Origin: Chitinophaga pinensis
GTDB lineage: Bacteria > Bacteroidota > Bacteroidia > B-17B0 > Aurantibacillaceae
DNA: 64,000 bases
Direction of reading: 5' to 3'
Assembly: GCA_945860225.1 (NCBI GenBank)
Contig: CAMAPT010000002.1
Span: forward strand, 1-64,000
This document shows, one piece after another, positions 9,291 to 17,693 of the stretch; within the stretch, counting starts at the first letter, position 1; every line of letters begins with the position of its first letter. The notes beneath the pieces were generated by a model. That model saw nothing but the letters and a program-made list of their open reading frames with translations, had not been told where the DNA came from and searched no databases. The position numbers were made by a program, and so were the translations under genes.

Positions 9291-10175
9291 ATGGAACGAA
9301 AAGAATTTATCAAATCATTATTAGGAATTACTACTATGACAACATTAGGGAGTTTTACAACGCTGGCAACTACTTTTAAAGAACAGGAAAGTATAATGCC
9401 CGTTTTATTCATTGGTCATGGATCGCCGATGAATGCCATTGAAGATAATGAATTTTCTAAAGGATGGAAGGCAATAGCAGCTTCTCTGCCAAAACCCAAA
9501 GCAATTTTATGTATTTCGGCACATTGGGAAACTAAAGGAACTTTTGTAACGGCAATGGATAAACCTAAAACAATTCATGATTTTGGAGGTTTCCCTCAGT
9601 CCTTATTTGATGTTCAATACCCTGCACCGGGTAGCAAATGGTTAGCTAAAGCAACACAGCAAGCTATGACTCAAGTAAGCGTTGATTTTGATGAAAGCTG
9701 GGGCTTAGATCATGGAGCGTGGAGTGTTTTAACCCAATTATTTCCAAATGCTGATATTCCGGTAATTCAATTAAGTTTAGATTATACAAAAAACGCTTTG
9801 TATCATTACGAGATAGCTTTGCAGCTTTCAGAGCTTAGAAAAAAAGGTGTTTTGATTATAGGGAGTGGAAATATGGTGCATAATTTCCAGCATGCTAGAT
9901 TTTATGGAGATTTTAATAGGCATTTTGGTCACGACTGGGCTTTGGAAGCTAATGATGTGTTCAAAAAGTTGATTAGTAATAATGATACTAAATCTTTAAT
10001 TAATTATAGCGGTTATAGCAAAGCACTTCAATTATCAGCTCCTACTCCCGAACATTATTTGCCTATGTTATATGCCTTAGCTTTACGCCGAGAAACAGAA
10101 AGTATTTCTTTTTTTAACGATGCGGTTGTTGGAGGTTCTTTTTCTATGACATCTTTTAAAATTAATCCATCCTAA
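9291..10175 (+). CDS. 4,5-DOPA extradiol dioxygenase family protein (LigB superfamily)
   Basis: Class III extradiol ring-cleavage dioxygenase homologue (294 aa), of the YgiD/DODA branch. Family metal and active-site histidines are seen in FIGHGSPMNAIE, ISAHWETKG and GLDHGAWSVL. The GNMVHNF motif also fits. The first ~30 residues (MERKEFIKSLLGITTMTT...) look like a short export or lipoprotein-like leader, which is unusual for this cytoplasmic enzyme but common in Bacteroidota copies. The physiological substrate is unknown; proximity to the carotenoid genes may be coincidental. Confidence 0.88.
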   Translation: MERKEFIKSLLGITTMTTLGSFTTLATTFKEQESIMPVLFIGHGSPMNAIEDNEFSKGWKAIAASLPKPKAILCISAHWETKGTFVTAMDKPKTIHDFGGFPQSLFDVQYPAPGSKWLAKATQQAMTQVSVDFDESWGLDHGAWSVLTQLFPNADIPVIQLSLDYTKNALYHYEIALQLSELRKKGVLIIGSGNMVHNFQHARFYGDFNRHFGHDWALEANDVFKKLISNNDTKSLINYSGYSKALQLSAPTPEHYLPMLYALALRRETESISFFNDAVVGGSFSMTSFKINPS

Positions 10176-10194
10176 AGAAAAAATGGTTTAATAA

Positions 10195-10701
10195 TCAATT
10201 AGTCGATTTTTCGATAGCTAACATTAATTGTTTACGAGCTAAAAAAATTCTGCTTTTAACGGTTCCTAATGGTAATTGCATTTCTTGGGCTATTTCTTCG
10301 TATTTGAAACCATTATAATATCTCGTGAAAGGAATTTTATATTGGTCATCGAGGTTTTCAATTTTATGAAGAATGTCTTTAGCTGCCAATCTTGATTCAG
10401 TAATATCCTGATGATTATTTTTAAAAGCACGAGCCATTGCTAAATCGGCATTGGTTTGTATAATTTGTTTTGTTTTTACCGCTCTTCTGTATGAATTGAT
10501 GAATGTGTTTTTCATGATGGTAAATAACCAAGCCTTTAAGTTTGTACTATCTTCAAACTTTTCTCTGTAAGTAATAGCTTTAACGTAGGTATCCTGAACC
10601 AAATCCAACGCATCATCATTGTTATGAGTTAAACTTAATGCAAAATTTTTAAGCGATTGCTTTTCCTTTAAAATGCGGGTATTAAATTCTATAGCTGTCA
10701 T
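10195..10701 (-). CDS. RNA polymerase sigma factor, ECF (sigma-70 family)
   Basis: ECF-type sigma factor of 168 aa from the ATG at 10701. An upstream in-frame ATG at 10773 would add 24 residues, but it lies inside the promoter and box region, so I reject it. Region 2 (DDALDLVQDTYVKAI...FTIMKNTFINSYRR) and region 4 (YKIPFTRYYNGFKYEEIAQEMQLPLGTVKSRIFLARKQL) are both clear. No anti-sigma gene is adjacent. In this phylum such a sigma often accompanies carotenoid clusters with a MerR-type light-responsive regulator. Here only the sigma is present, and it shares promoter boxes with crtD/crtI. Confidence 0.9.
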   Translation of the reverse strand: MTAIEFNTRILKEKQSLKNFALSLTHNNDDALDLVQDTYVKAITYREKFEDSTNLKAWLFTIMKNTFINSYRRAVKTKQIIQTNADLAMARAFKNNHQDITESRLAAKDILHKIENLDDQYKIPFTRYYNGFKYEEIAQEMQLPLGTVKSRIFLARKQLMLAIEKSTN

Positions 10702-10738
10702 GGCTTTTATTTTTATGTTTAACCTTTTGTTATTTTCT

Positions 10739-10787
10739 TTAAACAAAATTAGGTATTGTTTAATTGTTGTCAAAATTAATTAAACAA
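10739..10787 (-). promoter_or_regulatory. Sigma-factor promoter with three overlapping TTGTTTAA boxes
   Basis: Read on the minus strand, TTTG (10774-10771), a 19-base spacer and TAATTTTG (10751-10744) make an exact Bacteroidota TTTG-N19-TAnnTTTG promoter. Three exact copies of TTGTTTAA or its complement lie at 10739-10746, 10756-10763 and 10780-10787. One overlaps the -7 element, one is in the spacer and one is just upstream of -33. This is the arrangement expected of a repressor or autoregulatory operator. The rest of the gap to lysS (10788-11028) shows nothing else I can name. Confidence 0.65.
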
Positions 10788-11028
10788 AATATTTTAAATT
10801 TATGTTAATTGCCTGATTATCATAGCTTTAAATATATTCAGGGTTTTGTGAAATATATCACCATTTTCAGCAAAAATAATTCTGATATAACTATTTAAAG
10901 GTGAGTTACCTCATAGTTTGCTGATGAAGTTGCCTATTGTGTATTTAATAAATTGTGAATGATAGATATTATACTTAGTATTTTAAATTCGGAGTATTTA
11001 TTTAACTTCGGGCAAAATTTACGTAAAC

Positions 11029-12567
11029 ATGTTTCAACAATTAAGCGAACAAGAAGAATTAAGGAGAGAAAAATTAGCAGAGCTAAAAAAACTGGGAATT
11101 AATCCATATCCTGCTGAAGAATTTAAAGTAAATGTTACTGCAAAAGATATAAAGGAAAATTACGAACGTGATAAATTAAATTATAAAGATATTCGGTTTG
11201 CCGGTCGTATTATGAGTGTGCGAGACATGGGTAAAGCGGCTTTTGCTGTTTTGCAAGACAGTACAGATCGTATTCAGGTTTATGTTCGTCGTGATGATAT
11301 TTGTCCTGCAGAGGATGATAAAACATTGTATGACATTGTTTGGAAAAAATTAATTGATTTAGGAGATATTATCGGAATTGAGGGCTATGTTTTTACTACA
11401 AAAACAGGTGAAATTTCTATTCATGTCACTTCTTTAAAACTATTGAGTAAATCTTTAAAACCTTTGCCAGTTGTAAAAACAGATGCTGATGGTAAAGCGT
11501 TTGATGAAGTAACAGATCCTGAATTTCGTTACCGTCAACGTTACGTTGATTTAATCATTAATCCTAGTGTTAAAAAAACATTTGAGCAACGCACAAAAAT
11601 CATCAACAGTATTCGTCAATTTTTGAATGATGGAGGAGCTTTAGAAGTAGATACGCCTGTATTGCAATCTATTCCGGGTGGTGCTACTGCCCGTCCGTTT
11701 TTAACGCATCATAATGCGTTGGATATTCCTTTGTATATGCGTATTGCGAATGAATTATATTTAAAACGTTTGATAGTTGGGGGCTTTGATTGGGTATATG
11801 AATTTAGCCGAAATTTCCGAAACGAAGGAATGGACAGAACACATAATCCTGAATTCACGATTTTGGAGTTTTATGTAGCGTATCGCGATTACTTCTGGAT
11901 GATGAAAACGACGGAAACATTATTAGAAAAAATTGCTACAGAATTACACGGCACCACTCAGTTAACCGTTGGCGATAAAATCATTAATTTTTCAGCACCA
12001 TTCAAACGTATTTCTATTTTCGATGCCATTAAAGAGAATACGGGTATTGATGTTAGTAAAATGGACGAGGAGCAATTGAGAGAAGTATGTAAACAATTGC
12101 ATTTAGAAATTGATCAAACCATGGGCAAAGCCAAATTGATTGATACAATCTTTGGAGAAAAATGTGAAGGAAACTACATACAACCGACATTTATTACGGA
12201 TTATCCGGTAGAAATGAGTCCATTAACCAAAAAACATCGCTCGCACGAAGGCTTGGTGGAGCGCTTCGAATTAATGATTAATGGTAAAGAAATTGCTAAT
12301 GCTTACTCCGAATTAAACGACCCTCTTGATCAACGTGAGCGTTTTGAAGAACAGGTTAAATTAATGGAAAGAGGAGATGACGAGGCCATGTTTATTGATT
12401 ACGATTTTTTAAGAGCTTTGGAATACGGTATGCCACCAACGGCTGGTATTGGTATAGGTATAGATAGATTGTGTATGTTGATGACTAATCAATCGTCTAT
12501 ACAAGATGTATTGTTGTTCCCAACCATGAGACCTGAAGTGCAAACTGTGACTACCGAAGAAGTATAA
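11029..12567 (+). CDS. lysS: Lysyl-tRNA synthetase, class II
   Basis: Charges tRNA-Lys. At 512 aa it is normal length. It has an N-terminal OB-fold anticodon-binding domain (about residues 55-150, IRFAGRIMSVRDMGKAAFAVL) and a class II catalytic core with motif 2 EFSRNFRNEGMDRTHNPEF and motif 3 GIGIGIDRLCML. The LysS-type signatures ERFELMINGKEIANAYSELNDP and TDYPVEMSPL are present. A small lipoprotein gene follows 8 bases later. Confidence 0.98.
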   Translation: MFQQLSEQEELRREKLAELKKLGINPYPAEEFKVNVTAKDIKENYERDKLNYKDIRFAGRIMSVRDMGKAAFAVLQDSTDRIQVYVRRDDICPAEDDKTLYDIVWKKLIDLGDIIGIEGYVFTTKTGEISIHVTSLKLLSKSLKPLPVVKTDADGKAFDEVTDPEFRYRQRYVDLIINPSVKKTFEQRTKIINSIRQFLNDGGALEVDTPVLQSIPGGATARPFLTHHNALDIPLYMRIANELYLKRLIVGGFDWVYEFSRNFRNEGMDRTHNPEFTILEFYVAYRDYFWMMKTTETLLEKIATELHGTTQLTVGDKIINFSAPFKRISIFDAIKENTGIDVSKMDEEQLREVCKQLHLEIDQTMGKAKLIDTIFGEKCEGNYIQPTFITDYPVEMSPLTKKHRSHEGLVERFELMINGKEIANAYSELNDPLDQRERFEEQVKLMERGDDEAMFIDYDFLRALEYGMPPTAGIGIGIDRLCMLMTNQSSIQDVLLFPTMRPEVQTVTTEEV

Positions 12568-12575
12568 AAATAATC

Positions 12576-13109
12576 ATGCGTAAATTAATATATAGTAGTT
12601 TGATGTTGATAGCTGTTGGTTTATTTTCTTGTCAAGAAAATAAATCGGCAGATCAACAAAAGCCCCGCATCTTTCCTGAATATAATCAGGCATTAGATGA
12701 AATTATTAAGAGTAGGGAGGGGGTTATACGCGGAATTGATTTAAATAGCAAAGCATTTGTTATTACAAAAACCGAAACAAAAGCACCTTCGGAAGTAGCA
12801 CAAGATTATTTGTATTTTGAATATACCATTGATAGTGTGATTAATTATTCTATTTCATACAATTTGCAAAAAGACAGTTTGGATGAGGTGGAGGTGCAAA
12901 TAAATTGTAATGATTTAGATTTAAGTTCAAAAATTTACACTGATTTAAAAAATTATTACGAGAAAAAATTACCAAATCCTACAGAAGACAAAGGCTTTGT
13001 TGTATACAATTGTTTCGAAGGCCAGCGTAAGCCATTTGTGGTTTCTCTCACAGATAATAGCTCTCCCAACAAAGGCATTATTAATTTGGTTATCTACAGA
13101 GATAAGTAG
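12576..13109 (+). CDS. Hypothetical lipoprotein
   Basis: A 177-aa protein of unknown function. The N-terminus has a lysine, a hydrophobic stretch and a lipobox ending in LFSC at residue 19, so it should be lipidated and exported. The mature part is charged, without transmembrane segments or a domain I recognise. It starts 8 bases after lysS and is probably cotranscribed with it. The next 270 bases hold no gene apart from cassette-like sequence near 13282-13338. Confidence 0.75.
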   Translation: MRKLIYSSLMLIAVGLFSCQENKSADQQKPRIFPEYNQALDEIIKSREGVIRGIDLNSKAFVITKTETKAPSEVAQDYLYFEYTIDSVINYSISYNLQKDSLDEVEVQINCNDLDLSSKIYTDLKNYYEKKLPNPTEDKGFVVYNCFEGQRKPFVVSLTDNSSPNKGIINLVIYRDK

Positions 13110-13281
13110 TTAATGTATTTCGGTATATGAGCGGATTCTCTGTCGCACACTCATAGTTTAATTATAACGTTCTATTCTCAGGTTTTACTTAACTGTAATT
13201 TCTGATTTTATACCGTATAGTGCATAATCAATGTTTATGAAAAAGTTGGTACATTAGGATAATGCTGATTTATGGGACCAA

Positions 13282-13338
13282 GCTAACAAGTGACTGTTAG
13301 GCTTAAGAGAGGTGGTGAGGATTATAAGTAAGTTATGC
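13282..13338. repeat. Weak attC-like segment left of the Mrr gene
   Basis: The segment starts with GCTAAC (13282-13287), contains a CTAACA...TGTTAG hairpin and ends in GTTATGC (13332-13338), which resembles an integron R' core site. The internal stem is poor. It is listed because the Mrr gene has a comparable GCTAAC...GTTAAC element on its other side. This is inference only. Confidence 0.25.
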
Positions 13339-13382
13339 GGCAGCTTAAGGACGAACGAACAAATAATAACGAATAAAAAAAT

Positions 13383-14294
13383 ATGATTCCAGACTATCAA
13401 TCAATAATGTTGCCTTTACTTGAATTCATTTCAGACGGTAAAGAATATAAAATGAGATTCGTTACAGACGAACTTGCTATAAAATTCGGTGTTACAGAAG
13501 AGGAACAAAAAGAATTATTGCCAAGCGGTGTTGCACCAATATTTTATAATAGGACAGCATGGGCAAAAACTTATTTGAAAAAAGCTGGTCTAATTGATAG
13601 CCCCAAACAAGGGATTGTTCTTATTTCAAAGCGAGGACTTGATGTATTAAAGAAAAAACCAAGTTCAATTAATGTCAAGTTCTTAAAACAATTTTCTGAA
13701 TTCGTAGAATTTCAAACCTCAAAACGAGAAGACGAAATCGAAACAGAAAATAATGACGAGCAATCGACACAGACTCCAGAAGAACTATTAGAAACAGCAT
13801 ATCAGAAAATAAGAAAATCCTTAGCATCGGAACTAATAAACAAAGTTGTTGAACTATCTCCTGCTTTTTTTGAAAAACTTGTCGTTGAACTTTTAGTTAA
13901 AATGGGGTATGGTGGTTCAATCAAAGACGCTGGAAAAGCAATGGGCAAGAGTGGTGACGAAGGTATTGATGGAACAATAAAAGAAGACAAACTAGGACTT
14001 GATATTATTTATATTCAAGCAAAACGTTGGAAACCGGGCAATGTTGTTGGTCGACCTGAACTTCAAAAATTTGTTGGCGCATTAGCTGGTCAGGGTGCTA
14101 AAAAAGGAATTTTTATTACTACTTCGAATTTCACAAAAGAAGCAATTGAATACACTCCAAGAAATGAAACTAAAATTGTTTTAATTGACGGACATCAATT
14201 GGCTCAACTAATGATTGATTATAACCTCGGTTGCACTGCGCAACAAACTTATGAAGTTAAAAAAATAGACAGTGACTATTTTGGAGAAGAGTAA
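13383..14294 (+). CDS. mrr: Mrr-type restriction endonuclease
   Basis: Cytoplasmic nuclease of 303 aa, likely a type IV enzyme that cuts modified foreign DNA. An N-terminal winged-helix domain (about residues 5-95, Mrr_N type) is followed by an acidic linker (112-135) and a C-terminal Mrr_cat PD-(D/E)XK domain (about 150-285). The catalytic Asp lies in DEGIDG (D196), with IQAKRW (Q212-x-K214). The domain continues into GAKKGIFITTSNFT. There is no methyltransferase or specificity partner. It sits alone between 270 bp and 228 bp of non-coding sequence with cassette-like ends, which suggests acquisition as a single-gene module. Confidence 0.92.
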   Translation: MIPDYQSIMLPLLEFISDGKEYKMRFVTDELAIKFGVTEEEQKELLPSGVAPIFYNRTAWAKTYLKKAGLIDSPKQGIVLISKRGLDVLKKKPSSINVKFLKQFSEFVEFQTSKREDEIETENNDEQSTQTPEELLETAYQKIRKSLASELINKVVELSPAFFEKLVVELLVKMGYGGSIKDAGKAMGKSGDEGIDGTIKEDKLGLDIIYIQAKRWKPGNVVGRPELQKFVGALAGQGAKKGIFITTSNFTKEAIEYTPRNETKIVLIDGHQLAQLMIDYNLGCTAQQTYEVKKIDSDYFGEE

Positions 14295-14321
14295 AACATA
14301 AAGATAAACAGAAGGCCGACT

Positions 14322-14381
14322 TGCTAACAACGTAAAAGTGCCATAGCTCTATCGCTGGCGTCTATTTTTAAACCGTTAACA
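14322..14381. repeat. Possible attC-like site right of the Mrr gene
   Basis: TGCTAAC (14322-14328) and GTTAAC (14375-14380) bracket about 45 bases that can fold with a GCCAtAGC...GCTGGC central stem. The outer arms pair loosely. Size and layout resemble a short integron attC, but the core boxes deviate from consensus. No integrase is nearby. Confidence 0.3.
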
Positions 14382-14465
14382 TACATTGGTTAAAAACGAT
14401 AGAACTGAAAAAATAAATTAGACATGTATGAATAAATCAACCTAAAGATTTTTTTCAACTTGTTT

Positions 14466-14494
14466 TTTGTTTTTGCAAAATTTTTATAAATTTG
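14466..14494 (+). promoter_or_regulatory. Bacteroidota-type promoter of the hsp20 gene
   Basis: TTTG at 14466-14469, 17 bases, then an exact TAnnTTTG box (TAAATTTG, 14487-14494). It lies 28 bases upstream of the ATG. Spacing is two bases shorter than the common 19. Confidence 0.5.
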
Positions 14495-14522
14495 ATTAAA
14501 CCAAAAAAAACTTTTTTAAGCT

Positions 14523-14963
14523 ATGACACTAGTAACATTGAACAACAAAACAGAAAAAACAAATTTAGGTTTAACTCCTTTATTCAATGAGGTATTTGGA
14601 GAGTTCATTAACGGTGGAACTACCTTAACAAACTTCTACAATAAACAAGTTCCTGTAAATGTGATTCAAAATGAAACAGGTTACTATTTAGAGTTTGCAG
14701 TACCGGGATTTGAAAAAACAGATTTTACTTTAAACTGGGAAAACAATGTGTTAACTGTAGCAGGAACAAAAACAGAAACACTTACTGAAAAAAATTATAC
14801 AAAACGTGAATTTTCTTTACCTAGTTTTGAAAGAACATTTGTTTTACCTGAAAACATTAACGAAGATGGTATTTCAGCAGAATGGAAAAACGGTATTTTA
14901 TATGTTACTCTTCCAACTTATGAGTTAGTAAAAACTACTGTTAAAACAATTACTGTTCTTTAA
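14523..14963 (+). CDS. Small heat shock protein, Hsp20/alpha-crystallin family
   Basis: ATP-independent holdase chaperone of 146 aa. The alpha-crystallin domain runs from about residue 40 to 130: PVNVIQNETGYYLEFAVPGF, then TLNWENNVLTVAG, then WKNGILYVTLP, which contains the conserved G-x-L core motif. The N-terminal arm LTPLFNEVFGEF is the usual short hydrophobic region. A promoter-like sequence precedes it and a terminator follows, so it is monocistronic. Confidence 0.95.
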   Translation: MTLVTLNNKTEKTNLGLTPLFNEVFGEFINGGTTLTNFYNKQVPVNVIQNETGYYLEFAVPGFEKTDFTLNWENNVLTVAGTKTETLTEKNYTKREFSLPSFERTFVLPENINEDGISAEWKNGILYVTLPTYELVKTTVKTITVL

Positions 14964-14987
14964 TTAGAATATCAAAACGATTCATTA

Positions 14988-15025
14988 AGAGAGATTGTCT
15001 TGTTAGGCAATCTCTTTTTATTTTT
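14988..15025 (+). terminator. Rho-independent terminator after hsp20
   Basis: An AGAGATTG / CAATCTCT stem around a ten-base loop, followed by TTTTTATTTTT, starts about 25 bases after the hsp20 stop. Confidence 0.85.
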
Positions 15026-15115
15026 ATCGCCACTCACTTTTTCTTTGAGGCAATGCGTAGGTCAATTATTTTGCCTAAAATTGCAACAAAATTACCATCA
15101 AATTGTAGTTATATT

Positions 15116-17554
15116 ATGCATACAAAATCTATTTTATATATTATAGCATGCTTTTTCAGCATGGCGTCTTTTGCTCAGGTTAATGGTGTTATCAGAGGAA
15201 ACGTGAGAGATAAAAATTTACAAGAAGTCATTATTGGTTCGGTAATTTCTGTAGATGGAACCACTAATGGCACAACCACCGATGCGGAAGGGAATTTTAA
15301 ATTGATATTGCCAGTAGGGACGTATAATTTAAAGGCATCTTATTTAGGTTACACAACTTTAATTAAGTATAATATTTCTGTAACATCCGGGAACGCACAA
15401 ACGGTTAATTTTGAGTTGGAAACTGCTCCTTCTGATTTGAGCGAAGTAACCGTAACCTTTGAAAAAGGTAAATCGGCGGTAGCCACCGATATGATTACGC
15501 CACTATCTGTACAACAACTAACAACCGAGGAAATAAAAAGTAATCCCGGTGGTAGTTTTGATGTGTCGCGGGTTGTTCAAACCTTACCCGGCGTTGGAGG
15601 TTCGGGTGGTGGAGCTGCTAGAAATGATATTATTATAAGAGGAGGTGCACCTAATGAAAATGTATATTACGTAGACGGTATCGAAATTCCGGTATTAAAT
15701 CATTTTCAAACGCAGGGTAGTTCGGGTGGAGCCCAAGGAATTTTGAATGTATCGTTCATCGAAGATGTTAAACTAACTTCATCAGCATTTGATGCCAAAT
15801 ATGATAATGCCTTGGCATCAACATTTGTTATTAAGCAACGTCAAGGAAATCCTGAAAAAGTTTCGGGTAATGTGCGATTGAGTTTTACTGAAGCCGTTGC
15901 AACATTAGAAGGCCCATTAGGTAAAAAAACAGATTATTTAATCTCTGGTCGTAAGTCTTATTTAGACTATTTGTTCAAGCTAATTGATTTACCTATACGA
16001 CCAAATTTTTACGATTTTCAGTATAAGGTAACACATAAAATAAATGAAAAAACAACTTTAACGGCTCTAGGAATAGGAGCCATTGATAATTTTTCGTTTG
16101 GTGAAACTAGAGAATCATCACCCGAAAACGAATATTTCCGAAGATCGCTTCCCATTATCAATCAATGGAATTACACGACTGGGTTTACTCTAAAAAGATT
16201 GATTAATAAAGGGTATATGAATGTGGCATTAAGTCGCAATATGTTCAATAATCAACTCGATCGATTTGAAGATGCTCAATACGATGATGAGACAAAGAGA
16301 AATTTTAAATTACGTTCACAAGAAATAGAAAATAAATTACGTATAGACGTTAACAAATTCATTAATGGATGGAAAATTTCATACGGTGCCGTTGGTCAAT
16401 ATGTAAAGTATAATACCAATTTATTCAACAAGTTATCTAGCCCCTTATTTGATAATTCAGGAAATACTCTTTTTCCTGGTGTGGTGATTAAATTTAAGAG
16501 CGACATGGAATTTTTTAAATATGGCGCATTTGGTCAAGTAGCAAAAAATATTCTTAATCAAAAATTATTAGTATCGTTTGGAGTTCGAACAGATATGAAT
16601 ACGTTTATGAAAGACGGTTTAAATCCATTAAATACCTTGTCTCCGCGATTGTCCTTAGCTTATCATCTTACTCCAAAGTTTGATATAACTTGTTCTTTAG
16701 GATCTTATTATAAAACACCATCCTATACAAGTTTGGGTTATAAAGATGCAAATGGAGAATTTGTAAATAAATCTTTAAAATATATTCAATCCAATCATTA
16801 TGTTTTAGGAACTCAATTTTTACCAAATGAAGCGTTAAGATTTACGTTAGAAGGTTTTTATAAACAATATAACCGTTACCCTGTCTCTTTGGCAAATGGC
16901 ACATCATTAGCTAATCAGGGAGCAGATTTTGGATCGGTAGGAAGTGAGGCGGTCGAAAGCACTGGTAAAGGAGAAACGTATGGTTTTGAATTTTTTGTAC
17001 AACAAAAATTAGTTAAAAAAATATTTTACGTATTTAGTTATACCTACGTCAGAAGTGTATATTCTGGACTTGACAATAAACTTATTGCGTCTTCATGGGA
17101 CAACCAACATTTAGTTTCGACTACTTTAGGCTATTTATTCGGAAAAAATTGGCAGTTAGGTTTAAAATACCGATTCGCTGGCGGAACACCATATACACCG
17201 TTTGATTTACAATCCTCTCAACAAAATTTTGCCCTATTGGGAACAGGAGCGCTTGATTATGCCAAAATTAACAGTAAACGTTTATTTGATTTTCATCAGT
17301 TAGATTTTAGATTAGATAAAAAAATCAATTATAAAAAAACTAGTATCAATATCTTTATCGATTTCCAGAATATATTAATGATTACGCAAGACAGCGCACC
17401 TTATTATACCTTTAAACGTAAGGATGATAATTCTGGTTTTGAAACGACAGATGGCGCTCCTTTAAAGTTAGATGGATCAAATGGAATTCCGGTAATTTTG
17501 AATAATACCAGTAAAACCGTGACTCCTTCTATAGGATTTACCTTTGAGTTCTAA
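15116..17554 (+). CDS. TonB-dependent receptor with CarboxypepD_reg-like N-terminal domain
   Basis: Outer-membrane receptor for a ligand that cannot be named from sequence. I place the start at ATG 15116, where a normal signal peptide begins (MHTKSILYIIACFF...SFAQ); an upstream in-frame ATG at 15053 adds 21 non-signal residues. After the signal comes a CarboxypepD_reg-like domain (VIRGNVRDKNLQEV...), then a plug domain with TLPGVGG and IIIRGGAPNENVYYVDGIEIP, then a ~600-residue beta-barrel ending in GFTFEF with a terminal aromatic. No SusD-like partner is present; acs follows 140 bases later with its own promoter. Confidence 0.93.
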   Translation: MHTKSILYIIACFFSMASFAQVNGVIRGNVRDKNLQEVIIGSVISVDGTTNGTTTDAEGNFKLILPVGTYNLKASYLGYTTLIKYNISVTSGNAQTVNFELETAPSDLSEVTVTFEKGKSAVATDMITPLSVQQLTTEEIKSNPGGSFDVSRVVQTLPGVGGSGGGAARNDIIIRGGAPNENVYYVDGIEIPVLNHFQTQGSSGGAQGILNVSFIEDVKLTSSAFDAKYDNALASTFVIKQRQGNPEKVSGNVRLSFTEAVATLEGPLGKKTDYLISGRKSYLDYLFKLIDLPIRPNFYDFQYKVTHKINEKTTLTALGIGAIDNFSFGETRESSPENEYFRRSLPIINQWNYTTGFTLKRLINKGYMNVALSRNMFNNQLDRFEDAQYDDETKRNFKLRSQEIENKLRIDVNKFINGWKISYGAVGQYVKYNTNLFNKLSSPLFDNSGNTLFPGVVIKFKSDMEFFKYGAFGQVAKNILNQKLLVSFGVRTDMNTFMKDGLNPLNTLSPRLSLAYHLTPKFDITCSLGSYYKTPSYTSLGYKDANGEFVNKSLKYIQSNHYVLGTQFLPNEALRFTLEGFYKQYNRYPVSLANGTSLANQGADFGSVGSEAVESTGKGETYGFEFFVQQKLVKKIFYVFSYTYVRSVYSGLDNKLIASSWDNQHLVSTTLGYLFGKNWQLGLKYRFAGGTPYTPFDLQSSQQNFALLGTGALDYAKINSKRLFDFHQLDFRLDKKINYKKTSINIFIDFQNILMITQDSAPYYTFKRKDDNSGFETTDGAPLKLDGSNGIPVILNNTSKTVTPSIGFTFEF

Positions 17555-17664
17555 TAATAGGTCATCATTTTCTTTCAGTTAAGGTTTTTGTTGTATTATA
17601 CTATTTTTTGACTAAAGAGCTTTTCATTGAAGAGCTGTTTTATCAAACTAAGTTCATTATATCG

Positions 17665-17672
17665 TATTTTTG
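17665..17672 (+). promoter_or_regulatory. -7 box of the acs promoter
   Basis: An exact TAnnTTTG element (TATTTTTG) lies 21 bases before the preferred acs ATG at 17694. A convincing -33 TTTG is not seen at the usual spacing. Confidence 0.4.
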
Positions 17673-17693
17673 TTGATATCAAACATACAGGTT

